A DNA stretch of 64,000 nt from Bdellovibrionales bacterium CG10_big_fil_rev_8_21_14_0_10_45_34 (GTDB lineage Bacteria; Bdellovibrionota; Bdellovibrionia; Bdellovibrionales; 1-14-0-10-45-34). The position numbers were made by a program, and so were the translations under genes. The stretch lies in assembly GCA_002778785.1 (NCBI GenBank), contig PEZS01000001.1, forward strand, positions 1-64,000, given 5' to 3'. Under the pieces are notes generated by a model. That model was not told where the DNA came from and searched no databases. It saw only the letters and a list, made by a program, of their open reading frames with translations. This document shows, piece by piece, positions 56,101-63,250 of this stretch (positions within the stretch are counted from its first letter, which is position 1; each line of letters begins with the position of its first letter).

Positions 56101-58431
56101 CTAAAGTAGGGTACTCTGTGTTTCATCAAACTTGTACGAAGTTTTCGTCCGGCCTGATTTATCAGAAGCCTGTATCTGAAGTGCAGTCATAACAATCGTG
56201 TTGAAAATGCTTTCCACAGAACTTGCGCGAGCAACAACGTTTGAGGGTCGCCTCAGGCCCATGATGAAGGGACCAAGAACTTCTCCGCCACCGAGTTGTT
56301 GCAAAAGTTTGTAGGCGATATTTCCACTTTCAAGATTTGGGAAAATCAAAATATTTGCCCCACTTTTTATTTCACAGAACGGAAAAATCCGTTTGACGAT
56401 ATCTGAGTCAATAGCTGTGTCGGCCTGCATATCTCCATCGACAACCAGATCTGGCCTTAGAGTCCTTATTATTTGGGTGGCCTGTTGCATCTTTCGTGGA
56501 ACGCCCTCTAGCCCCGTAAAATTGGAATAACTTAGCATTGCAATTTTTGGAGAAAAGCCAAAATACTCCGCTGCCTTGGAGGAGTGGATGGCAATCTTTG
56601 CAAGATCCTCAGCTGAGGGGCACTTATTGATCGACGTGTCCGCAAAGAAAAGAATTTTTCCTTTAAAAAGAATCAAATTAAGTCCGGCGGCTAGGCCGCT
56701 CTTGCCAACACCGATGGTTTGCAAAATTGGCCTTACGCAATCCGGATAATTCTGCGAAGCCCCACAAACAAGTCCATCGGCCTTTCCGAGGGCAACAGCG
56801 ATCGCGGCACGGTAAAAATTGTTCTCCAATAGCCGTGCAGCCTCAGACTTCGTCACCCCTTTTCTCTTCCTATTTTCAAACAAAAGTTGGGTGAATTCTT
56901 TGGAGTCATTTAGATCCCTCGGGTTGACAATTTCGATGTTTTCTAACCCGGTCAGTCCAAGCTCATCAATTGCAGAAGTGATCTCTTTCCGATCTCCAAT
57001 TAGAACCGGATACGCTAAACGTTCTTCAACTACAGAACTTACAGCCTTCAGTATCTTGTGGTTATCTCCCTCAGGAAAAATTATGCGCGGAAGTCGCAAA
57101 CATGCTTCCTCAAGATTTTTCTTAACCCTGTGTAAAACCGATCTAATAAAACATTTTGTTGGCCCTTGAATTGACTCAAGTCGATCCTTGTATTTTTCGA
57201 AATCGGCGATAGGCAATTTTGCGACACCCGAATCCATAGCTGCTTTGGCAACGGCTGGGGTAACTGCGAGTAGGACTCTGCGATCAAAGGGTTTTGGCAA
57301 AATATAGTTTGGTCCGAATTTAAAGGACCTATCTCCGTAGGCATGGGAAACACTGTCGGGAACATCTTCTCGCGCAAGAGCCGCGATGGCATATGTCGCA
57401 GCAAGCATCATTTCTGGATTTATTTCTGAAGCTCTGACATCAAGTGCTCCGCGAAAAATATATGGAAATCCCAGCAGGTTGTTAACTTGGTTGGGAAAAT
57501 CGCTTCTTCCGGTTGCAACTATAGCTTTTGGATGAACCTTTCTTACTGCTTCAGGGTCGATTTCTGGAGTCGGATTAGCTAGAGCGAAAATGATTGGGCG
57601 ACTTTTCATCCCTTTAATCATGTCAGCGGTTACAACATTCCCAGCGCTTAATCCTATCAGCACATCAGCATTGTCCAACGCTTGCACCAAAGTACGCGAC
57701 GAGGTGTCTTGAGCAAATGCGCCTTTGTATTTGTCCATATCAAGAGTCCGCCCCGAATAAACAACTCCGTTAACATCACACATTGTGATCTGAGATTTTG
57801 GGACACCTATCCTCATTAGCATGTTTGCGCAAGCAACAGCTGCGGCCCCGGCACCGCAGAAGACGACGTTTATATTTTTCACATCCCTTTTGGTAAGGTG
57901 ACAAGCGTTCAGGAGGGCGGCACTGACTACAATTGCAGTTCCATGTTGGTCGTCATGGAAAACAGGAATAGAAAGTTCCTTTTTTAGGGCCTCTTCGATT
58001 TCAAAACATTCTGGAGCTCGAATATCCTCTAGGTTAATCCCGCCGAAAGTAGGTTCAAGAGCCCGAACAGCAGTTATGAACTCAGATGTGGAGCGAGCGT
58101 TGAGCTCTAGATCGAACACATCGATGTCTGCGAATTGTTTAAATAGAACAGCCTTGCCTTCCATCACCGGTTTACCTGCCAAAGGGCCGATGTTCCCAAG
58201 TCCGAGAACAGCTGTGCCATTTGTAATCACCGCTACCAGATTTCCTTTAGACGTATAAGAGTATGCACTATCAGGGTTCTTCGCTATTTCTTTGCAGGGG
58301 GCTGCGACGCCCGGTGTGTAGGCGAGTGAAAGCAATTGGTCAGAGTGACAAGGCTTGCTTGAAACAACTTCAATTTTTCCGGGTCTACCTTCCGAATGGT
58401 ACGTCAAAGCGTCCTTGTCAAAATGATTCAC
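56101..58431 (-). CDS. maeB: NADP-dependent malic enzyme with phosphotransacetylase domain
   Basis: 776 residues, the normal length of MaeB. The N-terminal malic enzyme domain has YTPGVAAPCKEIAKN, GLGNIGPLAGKPVMEGKAVL, FGGINLEDIRAPECFEIE and the nucleotide-binding VFCGAGAAAVACANML. The C-terminal ~330 residues resemble phosphate acetyltransferase (FPEGDNHKILKA, DGLVCGASQNYPDCVRP). In MaeB this domain is thought to be regulatory rather than catalytic. It converts malate to pyruvate, CO2 and NADPH. GTG 58431 follows a GGGAGGAGC ribosome site. It follows a run of small overlapping genes and is probably the distal end of their operon. Confidence 0.95.
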   Translation of the reverse strand: MNHFDKDALTYHSEGRPGKIEVVSSKPCHSDQLLSLAYTPGVAAPCKEIAKNPDSAYSYTSKGNLVAVITNGTAVLGLGNIGPLAGKPVMEGKAVLFKQFADIDVFDLELNARSTSEFITAVRALEPTFGGINLEDIRAPECFEIEEALKKELSIPVFHDDQHGTAIVVSAALLNACHLTKRDVKNINVVFCGAGAAAVACANMLMRIGVPKSQITMCDVNGVVYSGRTLDMDKYKGAFAQDTSSRTLVQALDNADVLIGLSAGNVVTADMIKGMKSRPIIFALANPTPEIDPEAVRKVHPKAIVATGRSDFPNQVNNLLGFPYIFRGALDVRASEINPEMMLAATYAIAALAREDVPDSVSHAYGDRSFKFGPNYILPKPFDRRVLLAVTPAVAKAAMDSGVAKLPIADFEKYKDRLESIQGPTKCFIRSVLHRVKKNLEEACLRLPRIIFPEGDNHKILKAVSSVVEERLAYPVLIGDRKEITSAIDELGLTGLENIEIVNPRDLNDSKEFTQLLFENRKRKGVTKSEAARLLENNFYRAAIAVALGKADGLVCGASQNYPDCVRPILQTIGVGKSGLAAGLNLILFKGKILFFADTSINKCPSAEDLAKIAIHSSKAAEYFGFSPKIAMLSYSNFTGLEGVPRKMQQATQIIRTLRPDLVVDGDMQADTAIDSDIVKRIFPFCEIKSGANILIFPNLESGNIAYKLLQQLGGGEVLGPFIMGLRRPSNVVARASSVESIFNTIVMTALQIQASDKSGRTKTSYKFDETQSTLL

Positions 58432-58485
58432 AGTAGCTCCTCCCGGAGATGTCCTAAAAAAGAGTAGCTCATCAGAGATAAAGCT

Positions 58486-58635
58486 CTAAGAGTCCTCATG
58501 GTTCTCATCCCCATTCTGAGATGATTCACTTTCCAAGGCCTTTCTGAAGTGCTTGAGGCCCCAAAAAAATAAAACAACAAACCCCAAATAGAGTACAAAG
58601 AAAACTCCTGATACCCATCGCATATCAAATGCCAC
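58486..58635 (-). CDS. 49-residue single-helix membrane protein
   Basis: GTG 58635 to the stop at 58486, with AGGAGG nine bases upstream. After a short N-terminus, one strongly hydrophobic helix (about residues 8-26: VSGVFFVLYLGFVVLFFWG) is followed by a basic HFRK and an acidic, Asn/Ser-rich tail (ESSQNGDENHEDS). This suggests an N-out, C-in single-pass protein. The family is not recognised. Its start lies inside the end of the preceding 60-residue frame, and maeB begins 54 bp after it. A structurally similar 46-residue protein is encoded upstream (59871-60011). Confidence 0.65.
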   Translation of the reverse strand: MAFDMRWVSGVFFVLYLGFVVLFFWGLKHFRKALESESSQNGDENHEDS

Positions 58636-58807
58636 AATGGAATTCCTCCTGCCAGCCAATTTCCAAATTCTCTGAGCCAACATTAGGAGGTCCCTTTGCA
58701 AACAAATTTGATTCCTTGGCCGATCGCCGGTCGAAGCTGGAATCTGACTTGATAAGTTGAGATACTTTAGCAAATGACTTCGAAAGATCTCTAATTGTAA
58801 TTTGCAT
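58625..58807 (-). CDS. 60-residue small protein, unknown
   Basis: ATG 58807 lies inside the last codons of the DAC-like gene (overlap 17 bases), with GGAG about six bases before it. The protein is soluble-looking and charged (DLSKSFAKVSQLIKSDSSF, SAKESNLFAKG) with a single Cys at the end (EEFHCGI). Its stop overlaps the start of the 49-residue membrane protein. The packed overlaps suggest translational coupling, which favours a real gene. I do not recognise it. Confidence 0.5.
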   Translation of the reverse strand: MQITIRDLSKSFAKVSQLIKSDSSFDRRSAKESNLFAKGPPNVGSENLEIGWQEEFHCGI

Positions 58808-59861
58808 TTGATACTCCGAGCTCGACGACCCCGTCTTGGGACTTGTATATAACGGCCGACAGTTGTTTTCCTAGGTGTGAACGCAGGACTTCAAAAGCTC
58901 TTCTTCTGGCTCCCCCCATAACTGATCCAGAATCTTTTGAATCAAGAGAAGAGCCCTTGATAAAGCAGCTATAGCCGACAATAGCACCCACTGTATCGAC
59001 CACCGTAATTCCATCCATACTCGCCATTCGACGAATCAGCTGACTCCAAGCAACTAATTGCTGATGGGAATCGCGCATATCTGATTCCATAAGTTTTGAA
59101 ATGCCAAATGAAACTTCGATTCGCTTTTCGAGTAAAATACCATCTCGAAAGAAAGAAGGAACGCTCTTTTGATGAGGAATCACGGCAAGTAAAGTTCCAT
59201 GGTTCGAGTGCAGAATGTCTACGCCCAATCGATTGTAAAAGGATTGCAGCTTACTTTTTAGTTCTGACGGTGCATCCTTTGTCGCAATCTTCATAAAATT
59301 TCGAATCATGTCTTTTGGATTTACGACCTCTTCGTGGTCTCCCATCATATTTACGAATTGAAAAAGCCCCAGGCCACACCGGACCTCAATAAAGCTCCGT
59401 CCGAGTCGGGCTAACCCAATAACTTTTAGATCTTTGTTTTTATTCTGTCTTAGCCGCTCAAATGGTGTCGGGTTTACAGGAGAAGGGTCTGTTCTAAATA
59501 TTCCATAGCTTATGGCCCTGTTTTTAAGTATTGCGTAGACCGCCCACTCGCGTCCTTCGGTAAGAGGTGCGGATTGTCTAAAGGCTTGATGTACCGTTTC
59601 CCGATTTTGCGGTCCTGATCCGATCAATATTGGATCAATGCCATGAGCAACCGATAGAATCTCCTCCACATCTTCTCCGATAAAGACCGTCGGAAAGAGG
59701 TCGGTACCTTCCTCGCGATACATCGATAAAACAACAATAAACTCCGCTAGTAAATCCGCAGCAATATCCGATTGCTGAAAATCAGAAACGAAGGGAGTGA
59801 TTTGTGACTGAAGGTAGCTACGAAAAGAAAGCACTCCCGTGTGATTTCTAAATTCTGCCAT
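58791..59861 (-). CDS. DisA_N/DAC-like nucleotide-domain protein
   Basis: 356 residues, no membrane segment. The C-terminal ~90 residues look like a diadenylate-cyclase (DisA_N) fold: DGITVVDTVGAIVGYSCFI stands where active enzymes have the DGA motif (here Asp283-Gly-Ile), and GGARRRAFEVL stands where they have the GxRHRA motif (here RRR, about 319-321). The replaced residues argue for a sensor or binding relative (such as the DACNV-type families) rather than an active c-di-AMP synthase. The first ~280 residues are an unrecognised mixed alpha/beta domain. It is flanked by two small membrane-protein genes and lies in the run from gcvH-like to maeB. The fold call is by motif only. Confidence 0.55.
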   Translation of the reverse strand: MAEFRNHTGVLSFRSYLQSQITPFVSDFQQSDIAADLLAEFIVVLSMYREEGTDLFPTVFIGEDVEEILSVAHGIDPILIGSGPQNRETVHQAFRQSAPLTEGREWAVYAILKNRAISYGIFRTDPSPVNPTPFERLRQNKNKDLKVIGLARLGRSFIEVRCGLGLFQFVNMMGDHEEVVNPKDMIRNFMKIATKDAPSELKSKLQSFYNRLGVDILHSNHGTLLAVIPHQKSVPSFFRDGILLEKRIEVSFGISKLMESDMRDSHQQLVAWSQLIRRMASMDGITVVDTVGAIVGYSCFIKGSSLDSKDSGSVMGGARRRAFEVLRSHLGKQLSAVIYKSQDGVVELGVSNANYN

Positions 59862-59870
59862 TGTGAGCCA

Positions 59871-60011
59871 TCATTCTGGTCTGCTATCTTTTTTGTCGTT
59901 TTCGTCGGTATTCTTTGAAATTCCAAGCAGTTCAGGAAAAAGAAACATACCTAAGAAGTAAACAGCAACTATTAAAATTAGGATTCCGGCCATAACTATT
60001 TCTATGCTCAC
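59871..60011 (-). CDS. 46-residue single-helix membrane protein
   Basis: A frame too short for standard calls: GTG 60011 overlaps the stop of the Fur-family gene as GTGA, and the stop is at 59871, ten bases before the DAC-like gene. The protein has one hydrophobic helix (about residues 5-26: IVMAGILILIVAVYFLGMFL), then PELLGIS and a highly charged tail (KNTDENDKKDSRPE). This single-pass design with an acidic/basic tail echoes the 49-residue protein downstream. The tight overlap supports translation. Function is unknown. It may be an accessory subunit or an anchor for the DAC-like protein. Confidence 0.6.
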   Translation of the reverse strand: MSIEIVMAGILILIVAVYFLGMFLFPELLGISKNTDENDKKDSRPE

Positions 60012-60460
60012 AAACTCACCTCGACTTGGTTTTCTGATTCACAATCGGAGCACTGACCATAAAAAACTACGGAAAGGTTAGCTTTAGAAAAATCATGAAT
60101 CTCTTTAAGAGACTTTTCGATTCGGCGGAACAGTTTTGGATCACCAATTTTCACATCTCCACAGCCCTTACAAATGTAGTAGTGATGGACCTTGTTCCCA
60201 AAAATAAACTGATAGGCCTTTCCGGTCTTTGGAAGATACAATTCTTGAATCAGATCAAGCGAGATTAACTTTTCGATATTTCTATAAATTGTTGTGCGAT
60301 CAACCTCGGGCAGGTTGCTTGCAACATACTCTTGGATTTCTTTGCTACTTACGTGCCTTCTTTGATTATCAAGGAAGAGCTGAATCAAAAGCTTCTTCGA
60401 CGGAGTCATGCGAAGTCCTTTTGATTTCAAATATGCAAACAGTTCTTCTTGTTTCTTCAC
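60008..60460 (-). CDS. Fur-family transcriptional regulator
   Basis: 150 residues from GTG 60460, preceded by AAAGGA. The frame reaches GTG 60478. It has a winged-helix DNA-binding half (LRMTPSKKLLIQLFL, EVDRTTIYRNIEKLISLDLI) and a dimerisation half with the HHYYICKGCGDV and GQCSDCES CxxC pairs that hold a structural zinc. Fur relatives sense iron (Fur), zinc (Zur), peroxide (PerR) or other metals, and the sequence does not decide which. It lies within the operon after the GcvH-like and methyltransferase genes. A perfect inverted repeat before that operon (61623-61674) is a natural candidate for its operator. Confidence 0.9.
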   Translation of the reverse strand: MKKQEELFAYLKSKGLRMTPSKKLLIQLFLDNQRRHVSSKEIQEYVASNLPEVDRTTIYRNIEKLISLDLIQELYLPKTGKAYQFIFGNKVHHYYICKGCGDVKIGDPKLFRRIEKSLKEIHDFSKANLSVVFYGQCSDCESENQVEVSL

Positions 60461-60462
60461 AG

Positions 60463-61137
60463 CTATTCCTTTATCCACATCGTCAGGTGGCCACTTTCAA
60501 TATGTCGACTCTCAACCATTTTCCAATCATTTGGTACGCGACCTCCGTAACCGTGGAAAGTAATGAGAACTTTTCCAGGCTTAGCCCATGCAAGTTGCCG
60601 AAAGACCTCTGAGGTGTACCGTGCATAGTTCCTCACCGCAAAATCAATATTGTTTTCAATTGTTCCAGATTCGTCATCGGCGATTTGCTCCTGGAATGGG
60701 TTGTAAAGGTAGTAAATGTCAAAAAGACTCCAATTTAGGTCAAGCATGTTCATTTGAACAATCGAAATATCTTTGAAGCCGTTGACATCAACAATGTGGT
60801 TCGCAATCTCGACGAAGTTTTCGCGTTGCTCGATGCCAAACACTTCATAGTTTGTCAAAATTCTTAGCAGAAAGCAGAGCTTTCCAACTCCGCAGCCGAT
60901 ATCGATTAAAGACCTTCGATCCATCGGTCTAATCCATTCTGAAATCTGTCGAGCCACATCGATCGAAGACCAATGAATGGCTGATTGTCGTTGATAGTAG
61001 GGGGGGAAAATTAGATCAAACTCTGAATCCTCAACAGGTTCTCCCGAGCGGAGCTTTTCGATGATTCCACTTTCCAAGAGGGGCTCGTTGGAAAACGTTT
61101 TAGAAAATCGGTCAAGATTTCGAGATAGACTATGCAT
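60463..61137 (-). CDS. SAM-dependent methyltransferase (class I)
   Basis: 224 residues from ATG 61137, which lies inside the end of the GcvH-like gene with GAGG upstream. The SAM-binding motif is LIDIGCGVGKLCFLL at about residues 85-99, followed by an acidic motif II position (VFGIEQREN). A YYLYNPFQEQI segment near residue 145 occupies the post-IV motif where substrate-selecting residues usually lie. The N-terminal ~60 residues are helical. The substrate is unknown. Its place between a lipoyl-carrier-like protein and a Fur regulator suggests a shared task. Confidence 0.75.
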   Translation of the reverse strand: MHSLSRNLDRFSKTFSNEPLLESGIIEKLRSGEPVEDSEFDLIFPPYYQRQSAIHWSSIDVARQISEWIRPMDRRSLIDIGCGVGKLCFLLRILTNYEVFGIEQRENFVEIANHIVDVNGFKDISIVQMNMLDLNWSLFDIYYLYNPFQEQIADDESGTIENNIDFAVRNYARYTSEVFRQLAWAKPGKVLITFHGYGGRVPNDWKMVESRHIESGHLTMWIKE

Positions 61138-61564
61138 CCAAAACCTCAATTTCCTGATCCAATTGATGAACTAGCGAATCCATTCCATTTTGGTTTCGAC
61201 ATTCCGATGCACGCACCAAAGTTGCCAAGTCTTTCTCATCGTTCATTTCAACAACAATGATCCATCCCCCGTTGAAAGGGTCGTCGTTCAAAATTCCTGG
61301 ATCCGTGAAAAGACTCTCATTTACTTCGATTAGTGTGCCCGAGACCGGACTAACGAAATCATGCGTAAATTTCACGGACTCAATTGAAAATAAACTCTCG
61401 CCCTTGTGGACCAGCTTTCCGATGTCAGGTAAATCTAAAAAAAGAACTTCACCAAGCCAACTCAAGCGAAAGTCTGTCAGTCCAATGGATACTAAATTTT
61501 CATCGACCCGGATCCATTCACCATTGTGAGAAAGATAGAGATTTTCTGAGACAGTAAAATTCAT
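61130..61564 (-). CDS. GcvH-like lipoyl-carrier protein
   Basis: 144 residues. The first ~125 match glycine-cleavage H protein: SHNGEWIRVDENLVSIGLTD at the start, and the lipoyl-lysine loop IESVKFTHDFVSPVSGTLIE with Lys65. NDDPFNGGWIIVVEM follows. The C-terminus carries ~20 extra residues (a Gln/Asp-rich helix). No gcvT, gcvP or lipoyl-attachment genes lie in the window, so it may be a specialised paralogue rather than part of a local glycine-cleavage system. It is first in the operon, with methyltransferase and Fur genes after it, and is preceded by the 21-bp inverted repeat. Other GcvH-like proteins serve in sulfur metabolism or lipoate relay. Confidence 0.85.
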   Translation of the reverse strand: MNFTVSENLYLSHNGEWIRVDENLVSIGLTDFRLSWLGEVLFLDLPDIGKLVHKGESLFSIESVKFTHDFVSPVSGTLIEVNESLFTDPGILNDDPFNGGWIIVVEMNDEKDLATLVRASECRNQNGMDSLVHQLDQEIEVLDA

Positions 61565-61622
61565 TTTCAGACCCTTCTATTGTCACAAGGGGATTAAAAC
61601 ATTCATAATATGCCCTTTAATA

Positions 61623-61674
61623 TAACTGCATCATGTTGCATTAGCAAAATAATTAATGCAACATGATGCAGTTA
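61623..61674. promoter_or_regulatory. 21-bp perfect inverted repeat upstream of the gcvH-like operon
   Basis: Arms 61623-61643 and 61654-61674 are exact reverse complements around a 10-base AT-rich centre. Each arm contains TGCATCATGTTGCA (or its complement), itself a near-palindrome. The whole therefore reads as two adjacent operator-like palindromes. It lies 59 bases upstream of the gcvH-like start, in the leader or promoter of an operon that encodes a Fur-family regulator. It could be that regulator's binding site. It could also form an RNA hairpin, but no T-run follows on either strand. Confidence 0.75.
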
Positions 61675-61793
61675 GGTACCGTCTGTTTTTCAGAAAGCAT
61701 CCGAGTTTGAATCGATAGTTAGCCGAGATAGGCAGAATCAGGACTCGGGAAAAAACGCATGCAAAATAGCTACAAAGATGAGGCTAGGATGGT

Positions 61794-61880
61794 CTAGATT
61801 CCATTCAAGATGTTAAGATCTATTTTGTTTCCCTCGTGAATCAATCCCTTTAATATCTTGCCTTTAATCAGCATCGTCAT
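61794..61880 (-). CDS. Possible 28-residue small protein
   Basis: ATG 61880 to the TAG at 61794, beginning two bases after the stop of the 59-residue membrane-protein gene. The product is short and amphipathic (MLIKGKILKGLIHEG). There is only a weak ribosome site, so the call rests mainly on position. It may be a chance frame in the region before the inverted repeat. Confidence 0.25.
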   Translation of the reverse strand: MTMLIKGKILKGLIHEGNKIDLNILNGI

Positions 61881-61882
61881 AG

Positions 61883-62062
61883 TTACTTAGTTTTCCCAAC
61901 AAGCTGCTGATTAACCGAAAGCATTCGAATTAGGCCCGTCCTCTTGCTCGAAAATGCCTTTTGTTGAATGTCTGTAAGAACCGAAACAAATACGCCAGTA
62001 ATCACCAAAATTCCAATCAGTCGAAATAGAATTGGAAATACTCTAAATACTATTGAATCCAT
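61883..62062 (-). CDS. 59-residue membrane protein
   Basis: ATG 62062 with GGAGG five bases upstream (CGCGGAGGCACCT). One long hydrophobic helix (about residues 4-29: IVFRVFPILFRLIGILVITGV), then a basic, Gln/Ser-containing tail (QQKAFSSKRTG, NQQLVGKTK) that should be cytoplasmic. I do not recognise it. It lies 67 bp after the LanM-like gene in the same direction, so it probably belongs to the kinase-peptide-LanM-like group. It is too short for the length cut-off of most gene finders. Confidence 0.6.
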   Translation of the reverse strand: MDSIVFRVFPILFRLIGILVITGVFVSVLTDIQQKAFSSKRTGLIRMLSVNQQLVGKTK

Positions 62063-62129
62063 AGGTGCCTCCGCGAAAAGGAAAGCTTCCTTTTTTGTGA
62101 AAGTCCAACAGTACAGTTGGGGTTTGGAG

Positions 62130-63176
62130 TCATTTCTTTAGGGTGAACGAGCTGCCCGTATATTCGTTTTTAAATGAGTTTTGATCGATTTTGATGGCCT
62201 TGTCATTCCAGCCGAAGGTCATCGGTTCTCTGAGATCGAAAATACGAGCTAAAAGAAATGTTCCTTGAGCCACCTTCTGCTCTAGTTGTGTTGGGCTTAT
62301 CAATAGGTCCGAGATCGGGCGCGCATGCCGCTCAACTTCCGATCTCATACCTCCTAAATCAGAGAGCACAGGGACTCCATCGAACGCTAGGCTCGAAATC
62401 CAATAGAGATCCCGCTCACCAATCAGTTTAAAAAAGTAAGGGACATCGCCGCGCTCAAGTTGAACTCGCTCTTCAAGCAATAAATCTTCAATACTAATTT
62501 CGCCAGCAAGATGGGCGAGGTAGTATTTGGTATTTCTTAAAATCACTCGAATCGGAACGGTGGAATTTATCTTCTCGCTAAGTAGTGATCGTAATGGATC
62601 TATGTTTTGAAAAACAATGTCGAAGAGATCGAAGTACCCAGCTAAAATTCTTCGTTTCTGATCCGCCGTAAACGAAGCGAGTCCGCTCCCGATGTTTTGT
62701 GCGCCCGATCTTTCAAACGACAGGTCTTTGTATGGTAAGAGCGCTGTTTCGCTGGGAAGCAATAAGTTGGTTAGAGCAACCTCAGCATCTATGACTTGAA
62801 GTCCGCCTTTTGTAGGGACCAAATTATGTTTATGAAGATCACGTATTCCAAAAATATATGAATACGCAAGAATGACACCAAATGAATAAAAGTGGGGGTC
62901 ATCTATCTCGATGCCTTCAGGGGAAACTATTTCTCGCGAAATGCCTTCCCAATCATTGATCCGTTGGATTTCTAAATTAAATAAGTATGACGATAGTGTT
63001 CTTGAATCATTACGACCACTTTTTTCAAAGAACGGTGCTAAGACGCTATCATTTCCAAAAAATAGTTGTTCCCAAAAAATGGAGCGAGGCTTCCGATACC
63101 AAGGACCGGAAGCCTGCTCAAAGCGTTGCACGCTTTTGCCGAAGTTATGTTTATCCGCGACAAAAGCAGATCGCAT
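62130..63176 (-). CDS. LanM-dehydratase-like kinase-fold protein
   Basis: 348 residues. The segment YSFGVILAYSYIFGIRDLHK followed by HN, and QVIDAEVALTNLL, resembles the kinase-fold active site of LanM dehydratases (DUF4135): Asp113, His115 and Asn118 of the DxHxxN motif, and Asp130-x-Glu132. This is a stand-alone domain of about a third the size of a LanM: there is no C-terminal cyclase and no zinc-ligand region. The early FWEQLFFGND region may hold the N-lobe. Family kinases phosphorylate Ser/Thr before dehydration, so this could phosphorylate or dehydrate a peptide or small molecule. ATG 63176 overlaps the stop of the 24-residue peptide gene as TAATG, indicating coupling. A remote aminoglycoside-kinase relationship is the alternative reading. 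Confidence 0.5.
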   Translation of the reverse strand: MRSAFVADKHNFGKSVQRFEQASGPWYRKPRSIFWEQLFFGNDSVLAPFFEKSGRNDSRTLSSYLFNLEIQRINDWEGISREIVSPEGIEIDDPHFYSFGVILAYSYIFGIRDLHKHNLVPTKGGLQVIDAEVALTNLLLPSETALLPYKDLSFERSGAQNIGSGLASFTADQKRRILAGYFDLFDIVFQNIDPLRSLLSEKINSTVPIRVILRNTKYYLAHLAGEISIEDLLLEERVQLERGDVPYFFKLIGERDLYWISSLAFDGVPVLSDLGGMRSEVERHARPISDLLISPTQLEQKVAQGTFLLARIFDLREPMTFGWNDKAIKIDQNSFKNEYTGSSFTLKK

Positions 63177-63250
63177 TAGTGACCACTTTCTCCGCCTTCA
63201 AAGGCCTCCGACTGAGTGATCAACTCGTCGAGATTAATTTCGATTGGCAT
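63176..63250 (-). CDS. 24-residue peptide, candidate precursor or signalling peptide
   Basis: A complete tiny gene: ATG 63250 has GGGAG six bases upstream (AAGGGAGTACCT), and the stop TAA (63178-63176) shares a base with the ATG of the LanM-like gene. The product begins MPIEINLDELITQ and ends in an acidic, glycine-rich tail (FEGGESGH) with Ser22 near the end and no cysteine. Its start lies inside the end of the histidine-kinase gene. The arrangement peptide then modifying-like enzyme resembles RiPP gene pairs, and the GG could mark a leader/core boundary. But the lack of Cys excludes lanthionine rings, and the peptide is unusually short. It may instead be a regulatory peptide or a coupling leader. 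Confidence 0.55.
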   Translation of the reverse strand: MPIEINLDELITQSEAFEGGESGH

